From contig NZ_CP053835.1 in assembly GCF_013201725.1 (NCBI RefSeq), forward strand, positions 868,001-932,000: 64,000 bases of DNA, read 5' to 3'. The stretch comes from Arcobacter defluvii (lineage in GTDB: Bacteria > Campylobacterota > Campylobacteria > Campylobacterales > Arcobacteraceae). Under the pieces are notes generated by a model that was not told where the DNA came from, ran no database searches, and worked only from the letters and a program-made list of their open reading frames with translations. Positions 25,113 through 34,408 of the stretch are shown here, piece by piece; the stretch's first letter is position 1; the number at the start of each line of letters is the position of its first letter. Both the position numbers and the translations under genes were made by a program.

Positions 25113-25934
25113 ATGAATAAAGAAGAGTATTTTATAAATCAATTTTCAAATAAAAAAATTATTGGTGATGATGGTGCTTTTATTGATGGATTTGTTTATT
25201 CAATGGATGCTTTTTTTGAAAATGTACATTTCAAAAAAGAATGGATGAATTTAAAACAAATTGCTTATAAATCAATGATTGTAAATATTTCAGATGCCAT
25301 AGTAATGAATGCAAAACCAATTTATGCACTTTTGAGTGTAGCTATTCCTAAAACATATTCTGAAAAAGATTTAATAGATTTATCAAAAGGTTTTAAAAAA
25401 GCTGCAAAAGAGTTTGGAATAGAGATAATTGGCGGAGATACAATATCAAATGAAAAACTTGATATAAGTGTGACTATTATTTCTAAAACATCAAATCCTA
25501 TTTATAGAAATGGAGTTAAAAAAGGCGATTTACTCTGTTATACGGGAACTTTGGGATTATCAAAAGCTGATTTAGAAAAACTTTTAAAAAATAAAGAGAT
25601 TTCTAAAAAATCAAAATTTATTAAACCTGTTTTAAATCCAGATTTTTTTTATGAAATTTCTCCTTATATAACTGCTTCAATGGATATTTCAGATGGATTA
25701 TTTTTTGAATTAGAAAGATTATCAAAAGCTAGTAATGTAGGGTTTGAGTTTTTTTATAATATTGATGAAGAGATAGGAACTTCTGGAGAAGAGTATGAAA
25801 TACTTTTTTCATTTAATGAAAAAAATTTAGAAAAAATAAAAAAAATAGCTCTAAAACATAAAATAAAATTAAATATATTTGCAAAAGCTATTAAAGGCAA
25901 ATATAGAACAGATTGTAAAAATCACCATTTTTAA
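25113..25934 (+). CDS. thiL: Thiamine-monophosphate kinase ThiL
   Basis: Phosphorylates thiamine monophosphate to thiamine pyrophosphate, the last step of cofactor synthesis, in the cytoplasm. Its 273 residues are somewhat shorter than E. coli ThiL (325). AIR-synthase-like motifs are present: the N-terminal IGDDGAFIDG metal/ATP site, SDAIVMNAKPIYALLSVAIP, IIGGDTISNEKLDISVTI, and the C-terminal MDISDGLFFELERL. I chose ATG 25113; a TTG two codons upstream (25107) lies inside the apparent -10 box. truD follows 21 bp downstream with its own ribosome-binding site, so the two probably form an operon. Confidence 0.92.
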   Translation: MNKEEYFINQFSNKKIIGDDGAFIDGFVYSMDAFFENVHFKKEWMNLKQIAYKSMIVNISDAIVMNAKPIYALLSVAIPKTYSEKDLIDLSKGFKKAAKEFGIEIIGGDTISNEKLDISVTIISKTSNPIYRNGVKKGDLLCYTGTLGLSKADLEKLLKNKEISKKSKFIKPVLNPDFFYEISPYITASMDISDGLFFELERLSKASNVGFEFFYNIDEEIGTSGEEYEILFSFNEKNLEKIKKIALKHKIKLNIFAKAIKGKYRTDCKNHHF

Positions 25935-25955
25935 AAGATAATAAGGAAAAATATA

Positions 25956-27020
25956 TTGGAACAATTACAAAGATATTTAAATCACTCAAAAATAGATGTT
26001 GTATTTAAACAAAATAAAGATGATTTTGTGGTTACTGAAATACCACTTTATGAATTTTCAGGTGAGGGCGAGCATTTAGTTTTAAAGATTAGAAAAAAAG
26101 ATTTAGCAACTTGGGATGCTATAGAAATTTTAGCTAATTATTTAGGTTGTAGCACGAGAGAGTTTGGATATGCAGGGCTTAAAGATAAAAATGCGATGAC
26201 AATTCAATCTATTTCAATTCATAGAAAATTTGAAGAAGCTTTAAAATCTTTTGAACATGAAAACATAAAAATACTTGAAACAACTTATCATAATAATAAA
26301 ATAAAAGTAGGGCATTTAAAAGGTAATAAATTTTTTATTAGATTAAAAAGAGTTGGTCTTGTTGAAAAAAGAAAAATAGAAGAAGCTTTAGCTCAAATAG
26401 CAACTTATGGAATTCCAAACTATTTTGGTTTTCAAAGATTTGGAGTAGAAGGTGACAATTATAAAAAAGGTAAAGATATAATTGATGGAAAATTAAAAGA
26501 AAAAAGAAGAAACTTGAAACAAATGTATATCAATGCTTATCAAAGTTATCTTTTTAATAATTGGCTTTCAAAAAGAATTGAAATATCAAAACTAATTGAT
26601 GCTTTTGAACCAAAAGAGATTTATCAAAAATTGAATCTTCCAGTTGAAATTGTAAAAAGAATGAAAAAACAAAAACATCCTTTTAAATTAATAACTGGTG
26701 ATTTATTGTCTCATTATCCTTTTGGAAAGATTTTTACTATTGAAGATTTAGAAACAGAATCAGATAAATTTTATGAAAGAGATAGGGTTCCAACAGGTCT
26801 TTTAAGTGGAAATAGAGTTAAAACTTCAATCGATTTAGCTTATGAAATTGAAAAAGAATTTGAAGAAAAAACAGGTGAAGATGGAGCAAGAAGATTTGCT
26901 TGGATTTTTCCAGAAGAAATAGGGAGTAATTATAAAGAAGACAAAAATTGGATGGAATTACAATTTTACCTTCCAAAAGGTTCTTATGCAACTGAAGTAA
27001 TAGCAGAAATAATTCATTAA
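25956..27020 (+). CDS. truD: tRNA pseudouridine(13) synthase TruD
   Basis: Isomerises uridine 13 of tRNA(Glu) to pseudouridine. 354 residues. The catalytic Asp lies in GYAGLKDKNAMTIQ (near residue 75), the TruD-specific form. Other conserved pieces are VGHLKGNKFFIRL, IPNYFGFQRFG, and YINAYQSYLFNNWLS. The start is TTG 25956, 8 bp after AAGGAAAA; no nearby ATG preserves the conserved N-terminus. It is downstream of thiL in the same direction and followed by the CheZ-like gene after 73 bp. Confidence 0.95.
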   Translation: MEQLQRYLNHSKIDVVFKQNKDDFVVTEIPLYEFSGEGEHLVLKIRKKDLATWDAIEILANYLGCSTREFGYAGLKDKNAMTIQSISIHRKFEEALKSFEHENIKILETTYHNNKIKVGHLKGNKFFIRLKRVGLVEKRKIEEALAQIATYGIPNYFGFQRFGVEGDNYKKGKDIIDGKLKEKRRNLKQMYINAYQSYLFNNWLSKRIEISKLIDAFEPKEIYQKLNLPVEIVKRMKKQKHPFKLITGDLLSHYPFGKIFTIEDLETESDKFYERDRVPTGLLSGNRVKTSIDLAYEIEKEFEEKTGEDGARRFAWIFPEEIGSNYKEDKNWMELQFYLPKGSYATEVIAEIIH

Positions 27021-27093
27021 TAATAAAATCTAGTAAAAATTATTAAGTAAAAATAAGTTAAACTCTTCATACTTAAAATAGCAAGGGAAATAA

Positions 27094-27447
27094 ATGAAAT
27101 ATGAAGAGTTGATTTCACAATTGTGTGAAGTGATAAAAGAATCAGAAAATAATGCACAATCAATTTATGAGAATACTGAAGATATAGATAATATCATAAA
27201 TGATTTAGAAATTCCTTCACATAAGAAAAGTAAAATCCAAAATATTGTTTCAAATATTTATGGGTTATTACAAAATCAAGATTTACATAGACAAAAGATA
27301 GAAAGAGTAGTTAATTTTGTTTGTGAAAATAATAATATTGATAAAAGTAAATATAATTTAGCTCCTAGTGCAAAGAATATTGATGCTTCTGATGATACTT
27401 TATCACCAGATGAATTAGAAGAATTAATAAAACAAATGCAAGCTTAA
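27094..27447 (+). CDS. Small CheZ-like chemotaxis phosphatase (putative)
   Basis: A 117-residue all-helical acidic protein. Residues 60-73 (QNQDLHRQKIERVV) match the CheZ active-site helix, where the Asp-x3-Gln pair (D63, Q67 here; D143, Q147 in E. coli CheZ within QDLTGQ) inserts into CheY-P and positions the attacking water. The C-terminal helix (SPDELEELIKQMQA) would fit the CheY-binding tail of CheZ. It is much shorter than E. coli CheZ (214), missing most of the long hairpin. The call is inferred from this motif; a structural relative with another target is possible. Start ATG 27094 after AGGGAAA. A hairpin after the stop separates it from the convergent TonB receptor gene. Confidence 0.6.
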   Translation: MKYEELISQLCEVIKESENNAQSIYENTEDIDNIINDLEIPSHKKSKIQNIVSNIYGLLQNQDLHRQKIERVVNFVCENNNIDKSKYNLAPSAKNIDASDDTLSPDELEELIKQMQA

Positions 27448-27455
27448 ACTAAATT

Positions 27456-27487
27456 CTTTAGTATATTGTCAAAAACAATATACTAAG
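27456..27487. terminator. Bidirectional terminator hairpin
   Basis: A perfect 12-bp stem, TTAGTATATTGT (27458-27469) with ACAATATACTAA (27475-27486), and a 5-nt CAAAA loop. It lies between the convergent CheZ-like and TonB-receptor genes. Confidence 0.7.
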
Positions 27488-27488
27488 T

Positions 27489-29594
27489 TTAGAAAATGTA
27501 TTTATATGTTAAAAATCCATTTCTTGGTGCACCATAAATCATTCCATCACTTCCAATACCTTCGTAATATTTTTTATCAAATATATTATTTATATTTAAT
27601 TGAATTTTTGAATTTTTATCTACATCATAAGCTAATAAGGCATTTGTTAGAATGTAACTTTTTTGTTCTATTAGGCTTTTCCCTTCTCCTGTGTAAAATC
27701 TACTTTTATAATTTAATCCAGCACCTATTTTAAAATCTCCTATTTTATAAGTAGTAAATAAATTGGATGTAGTTCTTGATGACTTCGTAGAATATTTTTC
27801 ACCTTGTGCATTTTCAGCTGAAAAATTTGAGATACCATATTTTATATTTAATTTATCAGTAATATTCCCTGCTAAAATAAAATCAAAACCTTTACTCTCA
27901 ACACCTTTTGCTGCTCTATAAGCTTGGGTAGAAGTTCCAGGGATATAAACTCCATCTATTGATTCTGCAACATTATCTTGTAGAATTTTAAATAAAGAAA
28001 ATGAAGAATTTAATTTTCCATCAAAATATTCTCCTTTAATTCCCGTTTCATAGTTTTTACCTACAATAGGATCTAAATAGTTATCATTAATATCTCTTTG
28101 GGATTGAGGTTGAAAAATATCAGTATAACTTACATAAATAGAGTGTTGTTCATTTATATTATAAACAATACCAGCATATGGAGTTAGTTCATCTCTAAAT
28201 GTTCTTGATTTATATCTTGGATCTTCATTTATTAGAGTATATTTTGATAATCTTGCACCTAATATCAGCTTTAAATTTTCTAACAGTGAGATTTTCTGAT
28301 TTATATAAAAGGCTGTTTGAGTTGTATGATTTAGTGGTCTATATATTATCTCTGAATTTTTTGGGTATATTTCTTCAATGTAATAATTATAAAAATTTGG
28401 AATACTAATTTCATCCCAATCATTTAAATATGCTACTTTGTTTTTTAAAGTTGCATATTTATTGTATGAATATCCTAAAATAAATTCTTGATCCAAATTA
28501 GCAATAGTAAATGGAATTTTTGAATTTAAATCAAAACTTTCATCACTTACTCTTGATTCTCCTTCATAAGCTTTTGCAGACATTCCACTTCCATCAGTAG
28601 TATCTAATTGTCCCATAAACCATAACAATTTAGACTCTTTTTCTTTATTAGCAAAACTATAATTTGCATTTAATGAAATTTTATCTGTAATATATTGTTC
28701 TACATTTGTGAAAAAAGATGTAGTTTGAGTATTTGTATAAGTCCAATCTTCTGTAACAGATTGAGAACGATTAAAATCTATTCTATTATTATTTATATCA
28801 AATGCAGGAAGTCCTCCCCAAGCTACACCATTTTTATCTAATTTTTCAAAAGACCCACCAACTGAAAAATATGTTGTGTCTGTTAAATCAACATCAATTA
28901 TTCCATATAATAAATTTTTTTCTTTTTCATATTTATTCATAAAAGAGTCTTCTTCTTGATGTTTTACGATAATTCTTCCTCTTATATTTCCTTTTTCATT
29001 TAATGCAGATGAAACATCAATCATTGATAAATAATTATCCCAAGAACCTGCACTTAAAGTTAAATCACCTTTAAATTCTTTACTATTTGCATGTTTTCTA
29101 ATATAGTTTAAACTAATTGCAGGATTACCAGAACCAGTTGTTAAGCCATTTGCACCTCTTACTATTTCAATACGGTCAAACATTGCTAAATCTAAATCAC
29201 TTGAAGATGAAAAACCATATTGAGTCATACCATCAATTTTGAAATAATCTATTGCAAAACCTCTTGATGTTGGACTAATACTTTCATCAACTCTATTAAG
29301 TGTAATTCCAGGAATCTCTTCTAATAATTTTTGATTTGTAGTAATATTCTTATCTTTTAATTCTTGTGTTGTCACAACACTTACAGATTGTGGAGTATCT
29401 TTTATTGATAAATCAAGTTTTGTTGATGTATTCATAGAACCAGTTGTATAAGAGTTTGTTCCTTCTGTTGTATTAAATAATTTATTTTCATAAATAAATA
29501 TTTGTTCTAATTTTTCTTCAGAATGAAGATGGTTATTTAAAGTAATTATTGCGCATAATGAGAGCAAAAGAGGATTTTTTATATTTCTTTTCAT
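27489..29594 (-). CDS. TonB-dependent siderophore receptor
   Basis: An outer-membrane 22-strand barrel that imports a ferric siderophore using TonB energy. 701 residues. Signal peptide (NIKNPLLLSLCAIITLNNHLHS), then a plug domain: KDTPQSVSVVTTQELKDKN, the LLEEIPGITLNRVDES segment, SRGFAIDYFKIDGM, and FDRIEIVRGANGLTTGSGNP. Barrel strands fill the remainder, ending in the typical YGAPRNGFLTYKYIF with a terminal aromatic. The plug pattern is that of the FhuE/FpvA-like siderophore-receptor group; the ligand cannot be read. No TonB, ABC importer or esterase gene is adjacent. A minus-strand TATAAT (29647-29652) lies upstream. An AT-rich stretch there is compatible with a Fur site but too degenerate to call. 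Confidence 0.92.
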   Translation of the reverse strand: MKRNIKNPLLLSLCAIITLNNHLHSEEKLEQIFIYENKLFNTTEGTNSYTTGSMNTSTKLDLSIKDTPQSVSVVTTQELKDKNITTNQKLLEEIPGITLNRVDESISPTSRGFAIDYFKIDGMTQYGFSSSSDLDLAMFDRIEIVRGANGLTTGSGNPAISLNYIRKHANSKEFKGDLTLSAGSWDNYLSMIDVSSALNEKGNIRGRIIVKHQEEDSFMNKYEKEKNLLYGIIDVDLTDTTYFSVGGSFEKLDKNGVAWGGLPAFDINNNRIDFNRSQSVTEDWTYTNTQTTSFFTNVEQYITDKISLNANYSFANKEKESKLLWFMGQLDTTDGSGMSAKAYEGESRVSDESFDLNSKIPFTIANLDQEFILGYSYNKYATLKNKVAYLNDWDEISIPNFYNYYIEEIYPKNSEIIYRPLNHTTQTAFYINQKISLLENLKLILGARLSKYTLINEDPRYKSRTFRDELTPYAGIVYNINEQHSIYVSYTDIFQPQSQRDINDNYLDPIVGKNYETGIKGEYFDGKLNSSFSLFKILQDNVAESIDGVYIPGTSTQAYRAAKGVESKGFDFILAGNITDKLNIKYGISNFSAENAQGEKYSTKSSRTTSNLFTTYKIGDFKIGAGLNYKSRFYTGEGKSLIEQKSYILTNALLAYDVDKNSKIQLNINNIFDKKYYEGIGSDGMIYGAPRNGFLTYKYIF

Positions 29595-29646
29595 ATTATT
29601 CCTAAATGAATTGAATTAATAATGAATAAGTGAACATAATGTAGAA

Positions 29647-29652
29647 ATTATA
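29647..29652 (-). promoter_or_regulatory. -10 element of the TonB receptor gene
   Basis: Minus-strand TATAAT, 53 bp upstream of the ATG at 29594. The leader contains TTAGGAAT as ribosome-binding site. Fur control is plausible for this class of gene, but no convincing Fur box is visible. Confidence 0.45.
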
Positions 29653-29747
29653 GTAATCAAAATTAAATCAAGCAATTGTAAGTTTTTTTTGTAAGATGAA
29701 ATATTATTTTTTAACTGTTAATTAAGTGTTAAGTTAGGAATATAGGT

Positions 29748-29778
29748 AAAATAAAAGAAGTTAACTTCTTTTATTTTT
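29748..29778 (-). terminator. Terminator hairpin at the end of the chemoreceptor gene
   Basis: AAAATAAAAGAAG (29748-29760) pairs perfectly with CTTCTTTTATTTT (29765-29777) around TTAA. On the minus strand it overlaps the chemoreceptor stop at 29771 and ends in an AT-only arm. Confidence 0.6.
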
Positions 29779-31957
29779 TACAAGCTTCTCTTTTTACATT
29801 ATTTAAATTACCAAAGATTCGTAATGCATCCATTTCAACATCTTTAGCTTTTTTATTTAGTTCTTCATTTTTTTCTTTATTTGAGTTTGCATCTACAAGT
29901 TCTTGAAGATTTTTATGGAATTTTATATTTAATTCTTCTATATTTTTCATTATTTCCATATCAATTCTTTTTCCTGAATTTACATGCTTTTCACACCAAT
30001 CTTTTAAGCTTTGATTTTCTTCTATTTTAAAGGCTTTATAATCACCTAACTTCCCATAAACACTATCTTTTGTATTTAGTAAATCTACTTTTAGTAAAGC
30101 TGTATCATAAACTAGATCTACATCACAAACTTTATCTAATGAATCTTTTAAGAAATTAGCTCTTGCAGCAGCTGTAACAAGAGAGTTTGACATTAATGCT
30201 ATATTTGATGCCATTGTCGATATTTGATCTGCAACTTGTGCATTTTTTTGTGTTGCTTGATCTAACATATTTATTGCATCATTTATTTGAACAATTCCTC
30301 TTTCTTGCTCTTTTGAAGCGTTTGCTACTTTATCAATAGTTACAATTGTATTTGAAATATTTTCATTTAATTCTTTATAACCATTTATCATATTATCAGA
30401 AATTTCTTTCCCTTCTTTTGCTTTTTTACTTGCAAGTTCTACTATATTTTTTATTTCACGTGCAGCTTCTGCACTTCTATTTGCTAGATTTCGCACTTCT
30501 TGTGCAACAACTGCAAATCCTTTTCCTGCTTCGCCAGCAGTTGCTGCTTCAACTGCTGCATTAAGTGAAAGAATATTTGTTTGGAATGCAATTTGATCAA
30601 TTACTTCTATTGCTTCATTTATTGAACTTACTTCTACATTTATATCATCCATTGATTTTGCTGTTAAATTAGCTAATTCTTGACCATTTTTTGCAGAATG
30701 TGTAACATTTTGTGCAAGTTTTGACATATCTGTTGTTGCTTGAGTATTTGCTTGAATTGTCGCTGTTATTTCTTCTAACGCTGCAGCTGTTTCTTCCAAA
30801 GATGCTGCTTGTTGATTTGAAGATGTTGATAAATTATTTGATGCACCAGATAATATTTTTGTATTTTCATTTAATGAATTTCCAGTATTCATAACCATTG
30901 CTAAAATTTCTGAAGTATTATTCCCTACAAGTTTAATCCCAGAAGTTAGGGAACCTAAATTACCATAAATTCCATCATCATTTATTACAAAATCATATTT
31001 TGATTCAGAATAATATCTCAAAGCTTCATTTATTTTACCAACTGTTTCATTTGTTTTTAAAATCATTGAATTTAATTTATTTTTTAAATCTTCAACATGA
31101 GGGTTAGAAGCTTTCCCATTAACTTTATAAACGAAGAATCCATTTGCCGTTTTTTCTAATACATCACTCGCTTCTTCAATTACTTTTTCATCTTGTTTTA
31201 AGCCAGCTCGCACTTTATCCATGTAAGCATTAAATAAATTAGCAACTTCACCTATTTCATCTTTTGATTCTACATTTAAAGTAATGTTTGTATCGTTTGA
31301 ATTTAATAAATTTTCAAATCCATCTTTTAATTTTCCTATTGGATTTGTCGCTTTTTTTACTATAAAAAATATCAATGCTATTGTTATAATTGCAAGAAGA
31401 ATAGAAATAAATGCTATCCCAGTAACTAAACTTTTAATTTTTTTATCTGCTTCATCTAAAGAAAAAGTTAAATCCATTACTCCTATTACATCACCTTCAT
31501 TTTGATTTGCATGACACATTAAACATTCACTTGTTGCAATCATTGGTTTTACCATTCTTAATGTATGTCCATTTTTGTCATCCGTTTGTAATAATAAAGG
31601 TTTTTTTGATTCAAAAGTACTAAGTATTGTTTCATCTGTTGTATAAGCTTCATTTGAAGGATAAAGTTCCATTAAAGATTTACTTTTAGCAACAGTTAAA
31701 TTTCGTACACCTTTTATTTGTCTTGCATCTTCTTCAGCTTTTGCAATTTGAACAGGATCTCCTGTATTCATAGCATTTCTTAGACTTTGAAACATTGCTG
31801 CATTTAGCATTTCCAAGTTTTCTTTTGTTTTTACTATAGAATCTTCTGTTACTTTTGAGGTAGTAACAAATATAATTGTTAAGCTACTTAAAGACATTAA
31901 TATAAATAATGCTACGATAATTTTATTACTTATCTTTTTTGTTATTATTTCTAACAT
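29771..31957 (-). CDS. Methyl-accepting chemotaxis protein with heme-type periplasmic domain and CZB-like C-terminus
   Basis: A 728-residue chemoreceptor. The first membrane segment is at about residues 12-32. The periplasmic part (33-172) is of the DUF3365/Tll0287-like kind and carries C145-x2-C148-H149 (CLMCH), a c-type heme attachment motif. The second membrane segment is at about 174-200, with a HAMP domain at 200-255. The cytoplasmic signalling hairpin has the invariant tip [26 protein letters not shown] (in consecutive pieces). The final 110 residues resemble the CZB zinc-binding domain but lack most of its zinc ligands. Redox or gas sensing through a periplasmic heme is inferred. Monocistronic, divergent from ruvA. 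Confidence 0.88.
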   Translation of the reverse strand: MLEIITKKISNKIIVALFILMSLSSLTIIFVTTSKVTEDSIVKTKENLEMLNAAMFQSLRNAMNTGDPVQIAKAEEDARQIKGVRNLTVAKSKSLMELYPSNEAYTTDETILSTFESKKPLLLQTDDKNGHTLRMVKPMIATSECLMCHANQNEGDVIGVMDLTFSLDEADKKIKSLVTGIAFISILLAIITIALIFFIVKKATNPIGKLKDGFENLLNSNDTNITLNVESKDEIGEVANLFNAYMDKVRAGLKQDEKVIEEASDVLEKTANGFFVYKVNGKASNPHVEDLKNKLNSMILKTNETVGKINEALRYYSESKYDFVINDDGIYGNLGSLTSGIKLVGNNTSEILAMVMNTGNSLNENTKILSGASNNLSTSSNQQAASLEETAAALEEITATIQANTQATTDMSKLAQNVTHSAKNGQELANLTAKSMDDINVEVSSINEAIEVIDQIAFQTNILSLNAAVEAATAGEAGKGFAVVAQEVRNLANRSAEAAREIKNIVELASKKAKEGKEISDNMINGYKELNENISNTIVTIDKVANASKEQERGIVQINDAINMLDQATQKNAQVADQISTMASNIALMSNSLVTAAARANFLKDSLDKVCDVDLVYDTALLKVDLLNTKDSVYGKLGDYKAFKIEENQSLKDWCEKHVNSGKRIDMEIMKNIEELNIKFHKNLQELVDANSNKEKNEELNKKAKDVEMDALRIFGNLNNVKREACKK

Positions 31958-31990
31958 CTCTCTTGCCTTTTTGTTTAAGTGTAATTATTA

Positions 31991-31996
31991 TATAAT
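31991..31996 (+). promoter_or_regulatory. -10 element of ruvA
   Basis: TATAAT at 31991-31996, 57 bp upstream of the ruvA ATG, preceded by the T-rich stretch typical of Campylobacterota promoters. It lies in the divergent gap between the chemoreceptor gene and ruvA. Confidence 0.45.
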
Positions 31997-32052
31997 GAAA
32001 TTTATTTATTAAATATTAAATGGAAAATTTTATTAAACAAAGAGTAAAAATA

Positions 32053-32616
32053 ATGATTGTAGGGCTTGTAGGAAAAATAACAAAGAAAGAACCGACGTTA
32101 TTAAACATTAATGTAAATGGAATTATTTATGAAGTATTTGTATCAATTAATTGTAGTTCAAAAATTATTTCAGATGATGTGAAATTAGAAATAACTCACA
32201 TAATAAGAGAAGATTCTCAGTCTTTATATGGTTTTTTAGATTCAAATGAAAAAAAACTTTTTGATACAGTTATTAAAATAAATGGAGTTGGTCCAAAAGT
32301 TGCACTTGCAATTTGCTCCACTTTCACACCAACATCATTTGCTCAAATCGTAAATGAAAATGATGTCTCAATGTTGAAAAGAGTTCCTGGAATTGGACCT
32401 AAAGGTGCTAGTCGAATTTTAGTAGAATTATCTGGATTTATTGTAGATTCTAATGACAGTGATGACAGTTCTAGTTTATCTTCATCATTTGAAGCGGCTC
32501 TTGCTTTAGAATCTCTAGGATTTAAAAAAGATATTGTAACTAAAATTTTAAAAACTTGTGTTAGCTCAAATACGAGTGATTTAGTAAAAGAAGCATTAAA
32601 AAAATTACAAAAATAA
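32053..32616 (+). CDS. ruvA: Holliday junction branch migration protein RuvA
   Basis: Binds four-way junctions as a tetramer and loads RuvB. 187 residues. N-terminal OB fold beginning MIVGLVGKI; a helix-hairpin-helix pair with [14 protein letters not shown] and [18 protein letters not shown]; acidic Ser/Asp linker ([12 protein letters not shown]); C-terminal RuvB-binding domain ([12 protein letters not shown]). An in-frame ATG at 32020 would add 11 residues ([11 protein letters not shown]) not expected in the family, so I use 32053. It is followed after 28 bp by ddl in the same direction, so co-transcription is likely. Confidence 0.95.
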   Translation: MIVGLVGKITKKEPTLLNINVNGIIYEVFVSINCSSKIISDDVKLEITHIIREDSQSLYGFLDSNEKKLFDTVIKINGVGPKVALAICSTFTPTSFAQIVNENDVSMLKRVPGIGPKGASRILVELSGFIVDSNDSDDSSSLSSSFEAALALESLGFKKDIVTKILKTCVSSNTSDLVKEALKKLQK

Positions 32617-32644
32617 AAAAATATATTTATAAAAAAGGAATATA

Positions 32645-33685
32645 ATGAAAGTAGCTATAGTTTTTGGTGGTGTTAGTTTCGAACATGAAATTTCAATTGT
32701 AAGTGCAATTGCAATGAAAGATGTTTTAAAAGAAGAATTAATTTATCTTTTTTTAGATCCTTCAAGAAATATGTATCATATCCCCACTAATATTATAAAA
32801 TCAAAGCTATTTAGTTCAGGTGATTATAAAAAATTTGAAAAAGTTTATTTTCAAAAAGGTGGATTTTATAAAAAAGGTGGATTTCTTTCAAAAGATAAAG
32901 AAGTTGATTTTGATGTCGTTTTAAACCTTTCTCACGGTGGAGATGGTGAAGATGGTATTTTATCATCAGTATTAGATTTTTATGATATTCCTTTTATTGC
33001 TCCAAGAACAGAAGCTTGTGTTATAAGTTCAAATAAATTTTTAACAAAAGGTTATGCTTCAAGTGTAGAAGTAAATACTTTAGATTACAAATATTATACA
33101 AAAGGTGAAATTGTTTGTGTAGATTCTTTTCCTGTAATATTAAAGCCAGTTAAATTAGGAAGTTCAATAGGTGTTTCTATTGTTAAATCGCAAGAAGAGT
33201 TAGAATACGCACTTGATGTGGCTTATGAATTTGATAATGCAGTTATAATTGAACCATTTATTAGTGGTGTAAAAGAATATAACTTAGCTGGAACAAAAGT
33301 AAATGGGGAATTTAGATTTTCAATTATTGAAGAACCACAAAAAGCTGAGTTTTTAGATTTTGATAAGAAATATTTAGATTTTTCAAGAACTTCAAAAGCA
33401 AAAGAGGTTGATTTAGGTGAAAAATTAAATACACAGATAAAAGAATCATTTAAAAGACTTTATAATACATTATTTGAAGGTTCAATTATCAGATGTGATT
33501 TTTTTGTTGTAGATGATAAAGTATATTTAAATGAAATAAATTCTATACCTGGATCTATGGCAAATTATTTATTTGAAGATTTTGCAAATTTATTTGAAGA
33601 AGTTGCAAATAATTTACCTCAGAAAAAGCACATTCCAATAACTTATGAATATGTAAATAAAATACACGCAAGTAAGGGAAAATAA
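32645..33685 (+). CDS. ddl: D-alanine--D-alanine ligase
   Basis: Joins two D-Ala with ATP to make the dipeptide that MurF adds to the peptidoglycan stem. 346 residues, ATP-grasp fold. The N-terminus is VAIVFGGVSFEHEISIVSA (family signature with the catalytic Glu). LSHGGDGEDGILSSVLDFYDIPFIAP follows in pieces, then KPVKLGSSIGVSIV (ATP-binding loop), and the C-terminal RCDFFVV...YLNEINSIPGSM magnesium site. It is slightly longer than E. coli DdlB. The hydrolase and murF genes follow almost without gaps, and alr lies elsewhere in the window, so D-Ala metabolism recurs here. Confidence 0.95.
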   Translation: MKVAIVFGGVSFEHEISIVSAIAMKDVLKEELIYLFLDPSRNMYHIPTNIIKSKLFSSGDYKKFEKVYFQKGGFYKKGGFLSKDKEVDFDVVLNLSHGGDGEDGILSSVLDFYDIPFIAPRTEACVISSNKFLTKGYASSVEVNTLDYKYYTKGEIVCVDSFPVILKPVKLGSSIGVSIVKSQEELEYALDVAYEFDNAVIIEPFISGVKEYNLAGTKVNGEFRFSIIEEPQKAEFLDFDKKYLDFSRTSKAKEVDLGEKLNTQIKESFKRLYNTLFEGSIIRCDFFVVDDKVYLNEINSIPGSMANYLFEDFANLFEEVANNLPQKKHIPITYEYVNKIHASKGK

Positions 33686-33688
33686 ACT

Positions 33689-34408
33689 TTGGCAACAAAA
33701 AGTTTAACTATTAATAACAAATTTTTTGAAATTTCATATGAAATTGTAAATCCAACTGCAACTAAAGATATGGTTTTTTTACATGGTTGGGGTTCCAATA
33801 AAGATATTATGAAAAATGTATTTTCTTCTTATTTGAAAAATTTTAGACATATTTATATAGATTTTCCAGGTTTTGGAAAAAGTAAAAATGAATATGTTTT
33901 AAATACAAATGATTATGCAAATATTACAAATGAGTTTTTAAAACTTTTAAACTCATCAAAAGATGTGATAGTTGGTCATTCTTATGGTGGGAAAATTGCT
34001 ACATTACTTAATCCAAAGAATCTTGTACTTTTAAGTAGTGCAGGGATTTTAGAAGAAAAACCATTTGATGTGAAAATTAAAATATTTTTTGCAAAAGTGT
34101 TAAATTTTTTAGGATTAAAAAATTTAACAAAAAGATTTCGAAGTAAAGATGTAAATACAATGAGTGAAAATATGTATGCCACATTTAAAAATGTTGTAAA
34201 CGAAGATTTATCATCAAGTTTTTCAAATTTTTCAAATAATGCTTTGATTTTTTGGGGTGAAAAAGATAGTGCTACTTCATTGGAATCAGGTAAAAAAATA
34301 GCAAATTTAATAAAAAAATCAACATTTATATCATATGATGGTGATCACTTCTTCTTTGCTAAAAATGCAAAAGATATTACAACGAGAATCGAAAATGGAA
34401 TATGTTAA
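33689..34408 (+). CDS. Alpha/beta hydrolase
   Basis: A 239-residue alpha/beta-hydrolase-fold protein. Signatures: FLHGWGSNKDIM (oxyanion hole, HGWG), DFPGFGKS, the nucleophile elbow GHSYGGK (Ser near residue 96), and the late catalytic acid and base in FWGEKDS and YDGDHFF. The substrate cannot be told. It starts at TTG 33689, only 3 bp after the ddl stop, and its end overlaps murF by 14 bp, so it is translationally embedded in a ddl-hydrolase-murF unit. That suggests, without proof, an envelope-related role. Confidence 0.85.
   Translation: MATKSLTINNKFFEISYEIVNPTATKDMVFLHGWGSNKDIMKNVFSSYLKNFRHIYIDFPGFGKSKNEYVLNTNDYANITNEFLKLLNSSKDVIVGHSYGGKIATLLNPKNLVLLSSAGILEEKPFDVKIKIFFAKVLNFLGLKNLTKRFRSKDVNTMSENMYATFKNVVNEDLSSSFSNFSNNALIFWGEKDSATSLESGKKIANLIKKSTFISYDGDHFFFAKNAKDITTRIENGIC

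Noticed and set aside
29595-29770. Fur box upstream of the TonB-dependent receptor
   Set aside because: The AT-rich stretch matches the consensus too poorly to be told from background.
34335-34394. Upstream in-frame ATG of murF
   Set aside because: It lies within the hydrolase gene and adds an unrelated leader; ATG 34395 opens the membrane anchor directly.
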